Both the position numbers and the translations under genes were made by a program. 64,000 nucleotides of DNA from Toxotes chatareus (Eukaryota > Chordata > Actinopteri > Toxotidae). Of this stretch, positions 14,001-28,001 are shown piece after piece. Within the stretch, counting starts at the first letter, position 1, and every line of letters starts with the position of its first letter. Location: positions 17,743,095 to 17,807,094 of the forward strand of contig CM028901.1 of the NCBI GenBank assembly GCA_016801885.1. Reading direction: 5' to 3'. The notes under the pieces were generated by a model that saw only the letters and a program-made list of their open reading frames with translations, ran no database searches and had not been told where the DNA came from.

Positions 14001-17000
14001 AGTTCTGGAGGAGCAGTGATCACCTGTTTATTTCTCATTTTATTGACTGAGGTGAGGAGGGGAGGGGGGGGGATCAGCAGCTTCCTAAATGCCAATATAG
14101 TTTCACTCAGCCACCACTGTACATCCATGTGCAAGGTTTATTCAATGTAATTGCCAAATGTACTGTGTTTCAAACCTTTTGTCCATTTATACAGCAGGTA
14201 ACCATAGCAACAGCACTAATGCATCAAACATCAGGTAGCTGTCACAGCTGAAACTAACTAACATTGTGCAACCTCATGCATTGTGTATGAGGTTGATTGA
14301 TTTTTTTAGTTTTGCAGGTATTCAGACAGACAGAAGTTTTGATCACCAAAGTTATTAGAGTTCATCCTGAGGGGAACATGAATGTCTGAACCTTATTTCA
14401 TGGCAGTCCATCCTCATGATGGTGCTAAAGGAAAAAGTTCATGTGTACGAGTAAGTGAAAACTTTAACTTCATGACAGCACTAGACGAACAGTCAGAGCA
14501 TCACCACATCCTCTGGGCAGCATGAATTCCTGCATTAAGCATCATGGCAGTGCATCCAACAGTTGCTAAGATATTTCACTCTGGACCAGAGAACTGATAT
14601 AGACCTCGTATTGTACTTCGCACAGCTGCCCATTTTTACCTCCTCTCACTTCTTGTTAGAGCAGGAAACAGGCCTATTTTCCCAACTCCTCCATTCTCTG
14701 CACCGTGCGCACCTACATTCATTAGAAAGTGGCTGTACTGAATAATACATAAAAAGTTGGACAGAAATCTGCCAACTGCCTCCATCAACTCCACCGCCTG
14801 AATAGACTCACTTTATTTTTCTGTCACCAAGCCCCAGAGGCCATCGGAGGAGCGGAGAGTCCTCCATTTATAGTTAGACCGATGACAGCATTCAGTTTTC
14901 ACTTTTTCCTGTTTACACTCAGTTCACCGTGTATTCACTTCACAGAAACACTTAAAGATGAGGAAGGACTCAAAAATGCTTTATAATTGTAGTAGTACAG
15001 TAATACAGAGTAATGGATTGATTGATTAGTTGACTGAGGAAATTCATTGTCTGCTGTTTCAATAACTGATTAATGATTTAAATCAGTTCATCATAAATGG
15101 AATATCTTTGGTTTTTAGACTTGTTTGTTTAGAACACGACAACTGGAGACATGAGTGGGGCTCATAAAACAGCCAACCACAGGAAGTTAAGTCAATACTC
15201 ATTGACACACAGTAAAATGCATTAAAAGCGTGGGTCTATCCGAACAAGAGGAAATTGACCTGTGACTGTAGCACAAAGCGAGCAGACTTTTCTTTTAATC
15301 ATTTATGAGGCTGACTGCCCTTCAACAAGCTCCCCCAGCACGGTAAACACACACACACACGCACACACACCACAATTAGAGCCAGTTATGTCCTAATCAA
15401 TGAAGGAGATTCACATTCTTCAGTGAAAATCTGATAACAGCGGTAACAGGCAGGGAGGTCAGCCTGAACCCTCGCTATTCATCTCCATTACTGGGGGAAA
15501 GAAGGACAGCGTGAGGGGCTTAAAGACAGAGAGAGAGAAACTCAACAAGACTCTAATGACATGTGGACCCTGAAGGTTCAAAGAGACTTTTTAAGACCTT
15601 AATAATCTGCCCGGTATAGAGTTTAAGATCAATTCCAAAATGTGAAATTTAGCAACGAGCAGTGCCTGAAGAAGAACACTACAGGACGTGTATGAAAGAA
15701 ACATCAGAGTGTGAGTGGACTTGCAGTGACACGGTTGGGAAAAAATAGCAACAACACCTGAAATGTAGCCACACATGTTGGATGAATTGCCATGAAATCA
15801 GGTGCAGAGATTAAAGTCTCCTAGTGGTTTTGCTGATCCTCTGATTTTTCTTCTATCGCCATCAACAGATCTGAATTTTAGTTTGTCAGGTACTTTGGTT
15901 TATGACAAAATACCCACAAAACTAGTGATGTTCCCATCATTCCCAGCGGTAATGTGTTCCTGCTTGTTGTCTGAAAACTATTTCCTGGTGAAAAACAGCT
16001 GGGTGCAGTGACTGTGCACAGCTTTCCAGGGTCAGTGTGGTCGTCACAGTAAAGCTGGGCAGACACTTGGGTGTTTTTCTTAATCTTGTACATTGTGTCA
16101 GCTTAACTTTGTTCCACAACACAACTGCCAGTGATGGCAAAAAAGAGAGAAAGACAGCATTGCTGCTGTGAACAGAAAGTAAGAAGAAAAAGGGGGAAAA
16201 AAATATGGAGTCACAGATGCCAGGAAAATGCAGACGGTGCTCTGCAGTCTGCTCTGCAGCGAGGTTCACTTTTATGTCCGTTTTATATCACAGCACAGTC
16301 TCAGTCAAGATTATAGTTTTAGCTACATCTAAAATGCTACCAGAAGTAGCACCAGAAATCCCGCCAGTCTGAGTCATCCCTGAGCCGATAACCACTCAGA
16401 CTGCACGTCAGATGACAACTGAACCAGAGGAAATTTAGTTAGTCTGGGGTAACCAGTTTAGGGATAAAACTGGGCCAAGTCCATGCAGTGTCTGCCCAGT
16501 TTAAGGTTGGCAGGTTTGGTCCCCCGTTGTGTCTCTGCATGGACCTAATGTCATTTAACATGTTAACATTGAGCTTCCTCAGTTTCTGTGGTGCGTGTCT
16601 CTTCAGGTTTGTGGTTTTCTTCCCAGCGATTCTGTGGGCCACAGGGCTTCTCTGCCGACAGTAATACACTCACTTTTCTCTCTTTGAAATGTCAGCGCGT
16701 TTTGTTTTTTTTTCCACTGTTACCGTCATGTTCTTTTCCCATCATGTACATTGTCCAAGCTCCTTCAGCCGTAGAGTTAAAGTACATACAGTATCTACGG
16801 TGGCTTCAGAAAGTATTCAGACACCTTCACTTCACTGCAGTTTAAGGATAAAACTACCATCAGTCTACGCTCAAAATGACCCATAATGGCAAAATTAAAA
16901 ATTGTGGAAATTTATTAAAAATCCGAAACCAAAAATTCTCATTTTCAAAAGTGTTCAGACCTTTAATTCAGTACTTTGTTCACTTGTTCATTTTAGCGGT

Positions 17001-20000
17001 CGCTAAATCTGCACTGCTGGTGGTTGAATCAAATATGAATTCTTTTAAAATTCAGCACATGAAGGATTTTATCAGTCTGTATAACATGAGCACGGTCATC
17101 ATCTTCTGCTGGCACACTGGGTTTTGTTTGAAGTCTGTCATTGTCCTCTGTGTGATCTGACCCATGTTGCTTCCTCTGAGGACAGGGGCAGTCCAGCTTT
17201 AGGAGACCTGACGTGCATTTATCTGACACTAACAAGGCCTGTATTTATCTGGCCGCTGATACGAACCATTGGACAGTCAATGGCTGCGTAAGGTCAAGGG
17301 AGTGGAGTGATTAGAGGGACTTTGGAATGCATGAACAAAGTCCGACTGACTGACAGCTGGCTGCCTTGTCATCATCCATCACGGCTCCTGAGGCGGCCTC
17401 ATCACTGAAGGAAGACGCTGGCTTTATTTATGTGACAGGTAACACGTGCCCTTCCTGTCTGTGCCTCAGGTGTGACGAGTGCCAGCTCTGCTATCACTTT
17501 GGGTGTCTGGACCCCCCGCTGAAGAAATCCCCCAAGCAGACAGGATATGGCTGGATCTGCCAGGAGTGTGACACATCCTCCTCCAAGGTGAGTGTGTGTA
17601 CAGTATGTGTGTGTGTGTCTCAGAAAGCAGCAGAGGAGAAATTCAGTCTTGGCTTTGTCTGGCCTGCTGCGACATCTCTCATCCTGAGACTATTTTGCCA
17701 AGAAATATATTCTTCTTGTTTGTTATGGCTTTTGTTTATTTTTCTGGTTTTTTTTGGGGGGGGGGGACCAAATGACATTGTCGGTATCGTCCTGTCATTT
17801 GATTTGTGACATGTCTGTGTGGCCGGGCACTAACAATAGTTTATTGTGACTCTTCCAAAAGTCTCATCTGTGCCTCTGGTTATGCTTCATTCACTGTGTG
17901 TGCTTTGTTATGTATGAAAAGCCTAAATGAGCCATTTAGCTGTAGCTCTGAACTTGTTATTAGTGGAACTGGATTAGAATCAATATTGGATTTTTTTTTT
18001 TTTTTTTTCGGTTTATCTATAAATGATTGTGGCTTTGTACACAATTTTCAGAATCTCTGGCTCTTCTGCTAATTGAAAAGAGTCATTATAAGAATACATG
18101 GATGGACACTGTACATCAGCCTATGTCCTTTCACTTATTGTAATTCGGTGAAAACCGATAATCAATAACCAACATACAGTACCGTATCTGTCCACCTTAA
18201 AAATCTTTAAAAGCAGGATTTGATTTTCATGAAAATACACATCAAAATGAAATCGTCCCCTGCACAAATATTTCTTTTTTTTACTTGTTTGCTTGTTTTT
18301 ATTGAATTAAATTGCAATAAAGGGTAACATTTGGGAGGCTCTCAACCTAATTGATAAATGGATCCCCATTTCCATCTCACTAGAAACCACGAGCCTGTCC
18401 CGCTTGGCTCCATCTATGTGGAAAATAGGGGCTGATTGATGCTGGCAAAGAGGAAGTGAATTATAAAAGCCACAGTGGAAATGCTGAATCACAGGAACCC
18501 AGACTTTCAATTATGAAGGAAACCCAAAGGTTAAAGCTCTCTTTCAGTGTTAAGTGGTCACCATATAAAAATCTATGTGAATCAAATTAGTTTTAAAGTG
18601 TACTATTAGTACGTTTTTATCTGAATGTACAACTTTAGGGGCCATCTGTTTTTCAGTTGGCGTTCAGTAGTGTATACACGCACTGAACAAATATTTGGGG
18701 ATCTATTGAGTAACATTCAGCTGATTACTTTACCGCTGATGGTCTCATCTGTGCTCTTTGGCGTAATTGACCTCTAGCTTTTATAACACCGAACACATGG
18801 AAGAAGGGATGAATCAGTCAGCATCAGTCCAGGCACCATGTGCTAGCATCAGGTCTGATTTCTTAAATCCAGAATGGGGTTTAGGGTTTAGGGTTCCTGT
18901 CAATTAGGATCCCATCCAAACCTCGAATGACCCACAGCACAGTTCCACTGAGGCAGAAGCTGCCCTGTGTTTTCAGGCTCCCCGGTCTGTTTATACATGA
19001 TACATGGACTTATAGTTTCTACATCCACTGACAATATCATGTTCACACCAGTCTGGGCAATGCCAGACTCTGCTCGCCACCTGGCTAATACCATACCTGT
19101 GCTAAAAACACAGTGGAGACAGTATTGTCCTCTGGGGCTGTATCTCAGCAGCAGGGCCAGGGAGACTCTCTGCACCCTGAGACCGGTTCACCTTTCAGCA
19201 AGACAATGACCCAAAGCACACAAGCCAAGACAACACTGGAGCCAGTGTTCTCCATTCACAATTAAATCTGCAGCACAGTAAGTGTTGTAAATATACTTTC
19301 TGAAGCCACTGTACATGGAGACCATTGGACCTTTAACTGACAGTGTGGGGCATTGCAGTCTGTGCTAAACTGTAGGATTAAATGTGGCAAATTGAAATAA
19401 TAAAGGCATTGTTTTGGTCACTTGCTGTCATGTGTCACCGAACAGCAGTACGTCAGCCGTATACAGAGGCTGTACTGCTTTAATTAGAGATGGTAGAATG
19501 AGAGCTGTTCGAACAGAGGCCACAGCTTTTAACAGCAGTAGCTGAAGGAGGAGAAGGACACTGGGATTAAACAAGGCTGTTTGGAGATGTGCTTACTGGC
19601 AGCTTGAAGAGACAGTACAGCCTCAGAGGACCCTCAGGTCCAGTCCTGTTTAATCAGCCCTCGCCAGAACATACTAATACTTTGATATATGTTTGCATTT
19701 TTAAACAGGACATTAATATTTGATGACACAAAGTCTGTTGAACACTTCAGCATTTCCAGTGTTATATCTACACACATAACTCAAAGAAAATACACTCTGA
19801 CCTAGATATACTGAGGTAGTTTTAATATAAATATATAGCCACCTCACTGGAGGCCCGTATTATTGACAAATTCAAGAATGTGTTTCCAATTCTGGTGTGA
19901 AGTTTACCCAGCCCTGGACAGTGGTTCATATTTGACCTGGCAGAGGTCAGAAACAGTGCTGCTCTGCGGAAAGTCATCATTCTCCTGGTTTGTCACTGTG

Positions 20001-23000
20001 TTTTACAGTGTTAAACTAGCAGTTTATGAACGGCAGCATCGGACTGTGATCATTCTGCTCAATATTCATGTTACCTTTACGTGAAAATGATTCCACTGAG
20101 TTTCACGCATAGAATCGCATACGTGGCTAACAGAGCTGTTACAACATCATTCTACCTTGTGTTTGAACACTCAGCCTGTGCTGTCATTGTATCAATCAAA
20201 TATAAATATTCACTGTATAATTCATATTTCCACATCTGATGAAACTTGTTCCACCACATAGTGGTATAGACTTTCTTCAACTTATACTTTTATTCTGTTG
20301 CTCTTTAACACTAAAGGCAAGTAGTGAGTATTAAACCAGCCTCTGTGACTGTCTCCCTCATTCTACCATCTCTTAAACTCTTGCATCTCATTCCCTCTGG
20401 AGCAATCTTGTCCCTGTGAAGTTGCTCCCATCCTCCTCCCCCTCCCTCCCACTTGTTTGCATTAAATGGGAGAAACTCCGGGGGCTTCGGCTTGCTCTGC
20501 CCCCGGAGCAGGGCAACATTTCACTGGTGACAGGAGAAAACATTTTCTACGCTGACGTGACAAATCAGTATGATTTTTTTAAAATTTTATTTCTTTTATA
20601 ACTTTAGCGAGCAAAGATCACTGATGTTCAATAACTATAAGCCCATTCAAAACACTCATTATACCAAATCATTATGTTTTGGAAGGTAGCTCATAGATTT
20701 CCATAAGGTTGTGAATGATTTGTGATTCGGAAGCGTCTTTATTATTGGATTTGAGTTTATCCGGCACATTGTAGAGGCATGTTTAAACAACAAATGGATG
20801 AAAGAAGCCAACACGTGTACACCATTTCTAATACTGCAGGGTCTCCATTTTGAGAGACAGTTAAGAATGTGACATTTTTGAGAAAGCATGCTGTACAGAC
20901 CTTTTAAGGTTCAAGGTGCTCAGAGTGTCTCAGTAATAGCAAGTGTGGGGAGATAATTGACTCCACTAAGGGCATCTAAAAAGCACTCTGAGATGAGAGT
21001 TGTATTTAAGGAAAGTTTTATTATCTACTTTGAAATGCCAAGCCGTGCACCGTTTTTTTTTTTTTGCCTGTGGGGGGAGAATGTTTCTTAAATGCCAACA
21101 TTAAGTGCAGAATATTACCTGATCGTTGCGACTGAGATTCAGCTGCTTGGCAGAGATAGTGGGCAGTCAGCCCCCTCTTCATGACAGTCTGCTACAAAGA
21201 ATGGTACAGGAAGTGATTTGTCAGAGCTCCCTGCAGCCACTGCTCTTATCTGAGAGGAAGATGTATGATAGCTGAAGGAGGAGGTACGGAGGCAGCAGCA
21301 GAGTATCTTACAGTATGCGATGCTGACCACGGTGCTGGTTAAATCTCTGGTTTGAAAGCCCAGCCTGTTTATGTTTTGCACTATTTAAGTATAATATGAG
21401 CAAAATGCTATTGTGTTTGTACTGGTAGTTTTAAGGGTGATCATACCTGTTCCAGATTGCCTCGGTTAAAGGTGGAGAAATAGGAGAGGTCACTAAATCT
21501 GCACAAAAAAAATCACTTTCACAACACAGATATTAACAATCAGCACATCTCTGGAATATGCCAGATGCATTGTGGGAAATAGGCTTGTCATATATTGAGT
21601 TGTAGGCCCAGCTCTGATGCTCTAGAGGTCAACAAAACTTTGCTAACCTTTTTTTTTTTTGTGATCCTCAGTTCATTTGTACTTCGGTTGTGGTATCAGA
21701 CCAAAACACAAATATATACAGCAGTGTTCTTACTGTAGTTCCTGCCAAAGAAAACAAACCCTGAGACACAAGTCTTTATGTTTCCGTGGGTGTTTCTCTT
21801 ATTGTCTCCTGCTAAAGGTCACAGTAAATGGGATTCTGTCAGGGAGGTTGTGATTCATAACAAAATATCTTTTTGATGATGGTGTTGCGCCTCTGATCTG
21901 TGTTGTCGAGGTATTTGTAGAACAGTAGAAATTACAGAGGAGCTGCTAGGTTTACAGTGTTGCAGCAGAAGGCGGGAGCTGAGCGTCGGTGGCGTCGCAC
22001 ACATTTCTGTTGTGCAAAGGGGGCAATAAAAGGCTTTATTAGACAGGCTTGAGTTCATTATAGACGCCGTGTTTCTCTCAGCCTGCTCGACTTAGATAAA
22101 CCTCGCTCTGACCAAGGCCACATCCCTCCCGCTGTCGCCCTCGGCCCTCACAGAATTGATTTCGGTAATAAAGTGACAGTCTTGCCATAATATACGGATG
22201 GCCTTTAATTCAAGCCCGTTACCGTGCCAAGGGGCCGCTTGTTTAAGGCTTTATTTACACCCTTGCAGCGCCGCCTGGCATGCTGGGCGCCACGGTGAAT
22301 CAGACCAGAAGATTTGGATAAAAGGTTTGAAATGCCAAAAGCTCTTAAAGTTTGCTCAGGCAGTGTTTAAAGTACTCAGCTGTGAACTTGTGTGGGATGC
22401 GCTGCTTTAGCTGCACTCAGACTTGTTGTCATCAAAAGAATTGCATCTGTGGAAATTACTGTCCATAAAAGTTTAATTTTCTCCACTTCCTCCACAGCCA
22501 CAGGCCCACTCCCACTCAGCAAACAGTTTGTAAGTTCTGCTGTGACCTCGGAGTCTTCAGTTCTGTTTATGTATATGTGACAATGATGCGCTTAAGGTTA
22601 GCGTTTGTCTTTTTACGCTCGGAGCCCATGTAGCTGAAGAGTTTGCAGCTAGTGTACATTTTAATGTCATTCCCGATTCGGAGAAAGATTACACCTTTAC
22701 AGGCTGTGCCATCAATCAGAAGCTTCAGCACTTGACCTGTGAAAGACTGTAATTAAGTTAGCCTAATTAAGTTAATGAAGTGTCACACTTGGCTGGCTTT
22801 ACTATGTAGAGTAAATTGAAAGAAAAATAGGCATCATTACTCATCACATGGGTTGGTATTTAGAGTGAGGCAGGGAGGACGCTTTTTTTTTTTTTCTTTA
22901 CCAACTCCTCATCCACTGGGTGTCTATCTTAGCGGAAAGATCTAACATTTAGCCTGTTTTTACGCCTGCCGGAGGCATTGTGTTTTCTGGTTGTCCGTCC

Positions 23001-26000
23001 ACCCGTCCGTCCCAGTCTTGTGAAAACAATATCTGAGGAGAGCCTGGAGGGATTTCTTTCAAATTTGGCACAAACGCCCCCCCCTCTATGGACTCAAGGA
23101 CGAACAGACTAGAAGTTGAATCTCATAAAACATGTTTTGGACGGAACTCAAGAGGTCACACACTAATTATGACCAAATTTCACACAAATGTCTAATAATA
23201 TAAAAATGATGAAGCGATGAGATTTTATACCTAAAAGGTCGAAGGTCAGCTTCACTGTAACATCATAACGTTCCACAGAAACACTTTTCCTGGCCGTTAT
23301 TCAGCCAACGCAGCCACTCAGGAACAGACGGGGGGGGGCCGTGACCATATTTCACATTCGGTCGAGGCTGAATTAGTTTCACTAATCATGGGAGCCGCCT
23401 TGAAATTGTACTGACTGTATAGATCTACTGTGTTTCTGGATTCACTGGAATCACACACGTCGATATAGTAAAAACTTCTAATTTCACCCAAAAAATACAC
23501 CTAATACCTCTTATTAAAACCCTTCAAATGCTTCACTGCATATATCATATGTGTCCGGACAGACATGGATTTAAACTGCGACTTGACAGGTTGGTGGAGG
23601 AGCATTCAGCCATGAGGCGGTAGCAGTCTGATTGGTTTAATCAGTGTCATTGGTGCATTTATGGAATGAAGATAAATCCCTGAGTGTGATTTGAATTTGT
23701 TGCTCTCTTATCTGTATTCAAGTTTAGCCTTAATACCATAAGGACTGTGCGATCAATAAGCCGGTCGTTTACTCAAGCGTATGAGGTACTTGAAACATGA
23801 TGACCTCATCAATGACGGTTGTCTTTTAGACATGGCCAAAGTTTAACTGCAGTTTAATGTGATTTAAAGGCGAGCAGGGGCAGCTAAACTAGCCCTGCAG
23901 GGAGCGCGGGACATGGTCAGCGGTGGCCAGGCGGGACGCCAAAGACGAAGGGGAAAATCAATGGCTGGGAGTCACCTCAATCACTTTAACTAGGCGCTAC
24001 AGACACCCAGGCCCCCTCTCAGGGGCCAATTTGTGGAGTAAACAGGAGTGCGTGATTGCTGTCGGGTTCCCCGGTGGCCCCCCGGCAGTCCATTTCTCTG
24101 GACCGGGCTCTATTCTAATAACCCTCTTAGCGGAGAGCGTATATGAGGCCACTTTTCGGACCCCCTCAGTATTTTATGACCATAAACAGTGTAACAGACA
24201 CTGAGCAGCCGCACTTCCAGCCTACGTTAAGATAACATTCCCAAAAGTCCATGTCTCCTGCTGCGTGGGAAGAAAGGACGCTGTATTCTAAGGCTTTTTC
24301 TGGATGGAAACACAACACTTTCCTTCCATAAACATACATAATAAACTTTACTTTAACATTTATTTTTGCAACCCCACCACAGCTGAATGTGGTGGTATTT
24401 TAGATTTAGACATGCAAAACATAGTCACATATGTTGTCTTGGTTTTTATTCATTTATTACATAATTAAATCATTAGTCAGTTAATCTGTGGACAAAAAAA
24501 AGTTGTTGTTGTTTAAGGTATTTTTCAAGCTAAACCTTTCCCTGGCTTCAGCTTCTAAACTGTGAGGATTTGCTGCCTTTTTTTTTTTTTTTTTTTCTTA
24601 CGTTGTAGTAAACTATAGTAAATCTGACTGACTTCATCAAGAAATCAATCAGCAGATTAATTAATAATGGAAGGAATTGTTCGTTAGAGCCCTACAACAC
24701 AGTTTAATGCATTAGCTCCTGGTTTGGACTTAAATGAAAGTATTTAATGGTTCAAAACAATGAAGTTGTGCATCCAGGTCCTTTAGGGAATCAGGTTTAA
24801 AACATAAAACACAAACAAATCATTACTCAGCTTTATAGTGTTGTCTCTGTTCGGTATTAACAGTTTATAACAGTTTGATTTTTCTGACACGGAGCCTTTT
24901 ATTATTTTTTTTTTTGATTAAGACAACATTTTATAACGATGTGTTTAGGATAGGTGAGACTGTTTGCTCATACAAGCATGTGTTGAGCCAAACACACACA
25001 CACACACACGCACACACACATTGTGCAGGCACAGATACATTTAACAAAACGCTGGTGTGCAGGACCGTGTCTCGTCGGTGCCATAAATCACACTAATGGG
25101 GATGAGCGCAAAGCCTCTTGATCATAACAGAAAGGCTTCATAAACTACAGCCTGCTGAAGTCTCCATTCCTCTGCCACCAGCTCGGCTTTTCTCATTGTT
25201 ACCGTGCATGTGTACCAGCGCTTCCTGCCTGCCGCAGACCTCCTCTCACTCCACTGGATCATTACAGGAACAGCTAGCTGGATCATTTGCCGTCGCTAAG
25301 CCCCCACACTCTGCTCTGCTTTACATAAGTATTTGAATGCAGATGGTTCGATCTGGGGAAAAAGCTGGTTTTAAATCAATTGCTTTTGAAAATGCGTGAC
25401 TTGAAATTGTTTGACCCAACACGACCTTCAGTGTTCAAGTTTTAAAGTGAGCCATGACGTCGTCTTTAAATCTTATGGAAGCTCATTTTGGAAATCTTGT
25501 ATCAGCCCTTTGAAGACTGTGGAGCAGTGTCTTTAAAGTTAAAAAATATATTTTTATAGACACAACAATATGTGGGGTTTTTGTTTTGGCATTATGGGTT
25601 GGAGCCATTTCTTGATGGCCAAAAGTTTACCCATCCACTCAGTACTTACTTAGCAGCGTCTCCAGCTCCAAACCAATCATTTACACTGACTTTACCCAGT
25701 CAGCAATCAGTTCTTCTAACAAGACCAAGGCAAACTTGTGTGAGTTTAGGTGTTGGATGTGTAGTATTTAGCATCTTGCATTGTAAAGTCGTGCAGAGAG
25801 TATCCCGCTAGATCCAGCATCATTAGAGACAAACAGTTTTGTTGTCTTCAGCGGTGTGTTTTTAAGCTCTGTGTTGTCTACTGTTGCACGTTACGCTCAA
25901 CAAATGAATATCACATGAATCAAATCACAGTGCTGGTGTCGGGTCTAATGATGTTACTCAGGTACGGACAAGAACACTGACTGAGAAAGGGGCCAGTGAA

Positions 26001-27206
26001 TTGACTGAGCATTTTATGATAGCTCCATGTCAGGGCACCACTGCACTACCACGTGATGTTGTAGCTGTGCCGTGTATTTGCTGTGCATAAGCCAGACCTT
26101 GTCCTTTGCCTTTGGGTACTCGTATAAAATAAGATTTGTTGGAATCTGCGTTAAATATTCTTTGCGGGGACTCATCCTACCATGTAAAACACATCCACCG
26201 CTCAGTTAGAAGTCTCCCGTCCTCTTTGTTTTCATTTTACGAGGCGTTTTTTGGAATGTTCTCTGTGAGATGTTGTGTCCTCTCAGCTCCGTTTGAGAAA
26301 TAAAGCAGAGATATACGCAACCAGGATTCCCCCAGTGCCCGAATACTGAGACCTGTTTACTGATTCTCTGCTTTATTCTAAACCTTTCAGATTGGTAACG
26401 GGGGCGGGGGGGTAGCTTTCCTCTCCCTGACTCTGTATCCTCCTCTTGGAGGCATCTGCAGTTATGGAGGCGATAAGAAAAGACCTGCTTGTGCGTTTTA
26501 CCTCTGATTAAATTAGGCATTGCCTGCTAAGTTCAACCTCGGTATCAGTCATGCCTCACTAAAATGGAAATACGTTTCTTGGGGGGGTAAAAAAAAAAAA
26601 AAAAGGACATTAAAGAATGCCCTTTGTAATAAATGGAATGGGAATTGCAAATATGCACAGTCATGAAATTTAATTGCGCTCGCTGGTGACTGGTTTGTGG
26701 GTGCTAAGGAGCAGGAGTGCAGGAGAAATGCTGGGGGCAGAGGTGGTTAAATGTAGCGAGTAACGTACTGACGGAAACGGGCTAATGAAGCCGCTGTTTA
26801 TGACCCGCTGCAATTGTGTCATCTCTTGAATGGCAACAAGATGCCACTGCACACATGGAGGCACTCAGACACACACACACACACACACATACTCGACAGT
26901 GTGCTTCCATCTACCAAACATGGTTTTCTCTTCAGTAGATTTTATTCATGTCTTAATGTTTTTCAGAGGAAAACAGTGCTGTGAAGAGGCCACGTGCCTA
27001 CACTACAGTGCAGCAGCCTACAGTGTGCAGGTTTAATGACCTTATATACGTCAGTGGAAGGAAACACAGAAATCAAAGAAGTAGGGAAAATACAACTTTA
27101 ATCCAATGGCACATAAAGACAATGTGCCAACAGTCTCTGTAGTGATATGCAGGATTGACAGTTTGCTGCTGTGCCGCTATAGCTGATAACACTAGTTAGC
27201 AATCTT

Positions 27207-27239
<33 letters not shown>

Positions 27240-27965
27240 AAAATATCAATATTAACTAGATAATTAAGACTGGTGTATGGGCTGAGCTACAGATGCAGCG
27301 CGAGCGAGCTGGGCCTTTAAAACACTGGTGCATTACACTCAAACACATTACTGCATATAAATCATAAACTGTTGGTGTCCCCAGTAATGAGCTTATTCAC
27401 AGCTGATCAGTGTACAGTATAATCAGATATATGAATTGGATTTGTACACAAAGAATTCCAGGAAATTCTTCTTCCTTATGTTAATCATCTCAGCACCATT
27501 AAGACTGTACCAAAATTGTATTTAAAAAAAAAAGTTTTCCAGGAATAGATTATTAAATATGCACATTATGAAATGAAAGTCTAATTATCACAAATGCTGA
27601 TATGAAATAAATACAGGTTATAAAAAAAAAAAAAAAAACAGGCATGTCTAAATAAAAATAGGTATAGGTAGGTATAATGAGCTATAGCTAAATGAATTGA
27701 TAATGAACTCAATATCTTTATGTTTCATGAGCATTTAAACTGATATTTAATTGATTACACTGAACTTTATTAAACAATGCTATAAGCTAAGTATCGAGAA
27801 AATTTTGGTTTTATTGTAAAGCCCAGTTCAGACTGGGATTAGTCCTGATGTCCCGCTTACAGCAGTGCTCGGGTTAACTCTGCTATCAGGTGTGCCGCTG
27901 AATATTTAACCGTGCGAGCAGTGAATCCATCAAAGGTGAGAGGACACAATAAAGCAGAGCCTCCT

Positions 27966-28001
<36 letters not shown>

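Larger units (their letters stand above)
2748..17469 (+). other. phf14 intron of 14.7 kb
   Basis: The intron is bounded by AG|GTGAGA and CTCAG. It carries (TG)n runs at 2757-2778, 2821-2840 and 12526-12547, (AC)n at 12097-12116 and 15349-15370, dispersed repeats listed separately, two inverted repeats near 11.85 and 13.04 kb, and a possible LTR near 5.4 kb. Open frames inside it have no recognisable products. The remaining sequence looks unique and noncoding. Confidence 0.75.

Noticed and set aside
17366..17809. 147-codon frame around the PHD exon
   Set aside because: The central part is the real phf14 exon. The extensions run into TG-rich intron and a poly(G) stretch past clear GT and AG splice sites.
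18878..18897. TTTAGGG-like repeats, and a similar TTAGGTTAGG tract at 29540-29572
   Set aside because: Only two or three degenerate units each; too short and irregular to call interstitial telomere sequence.
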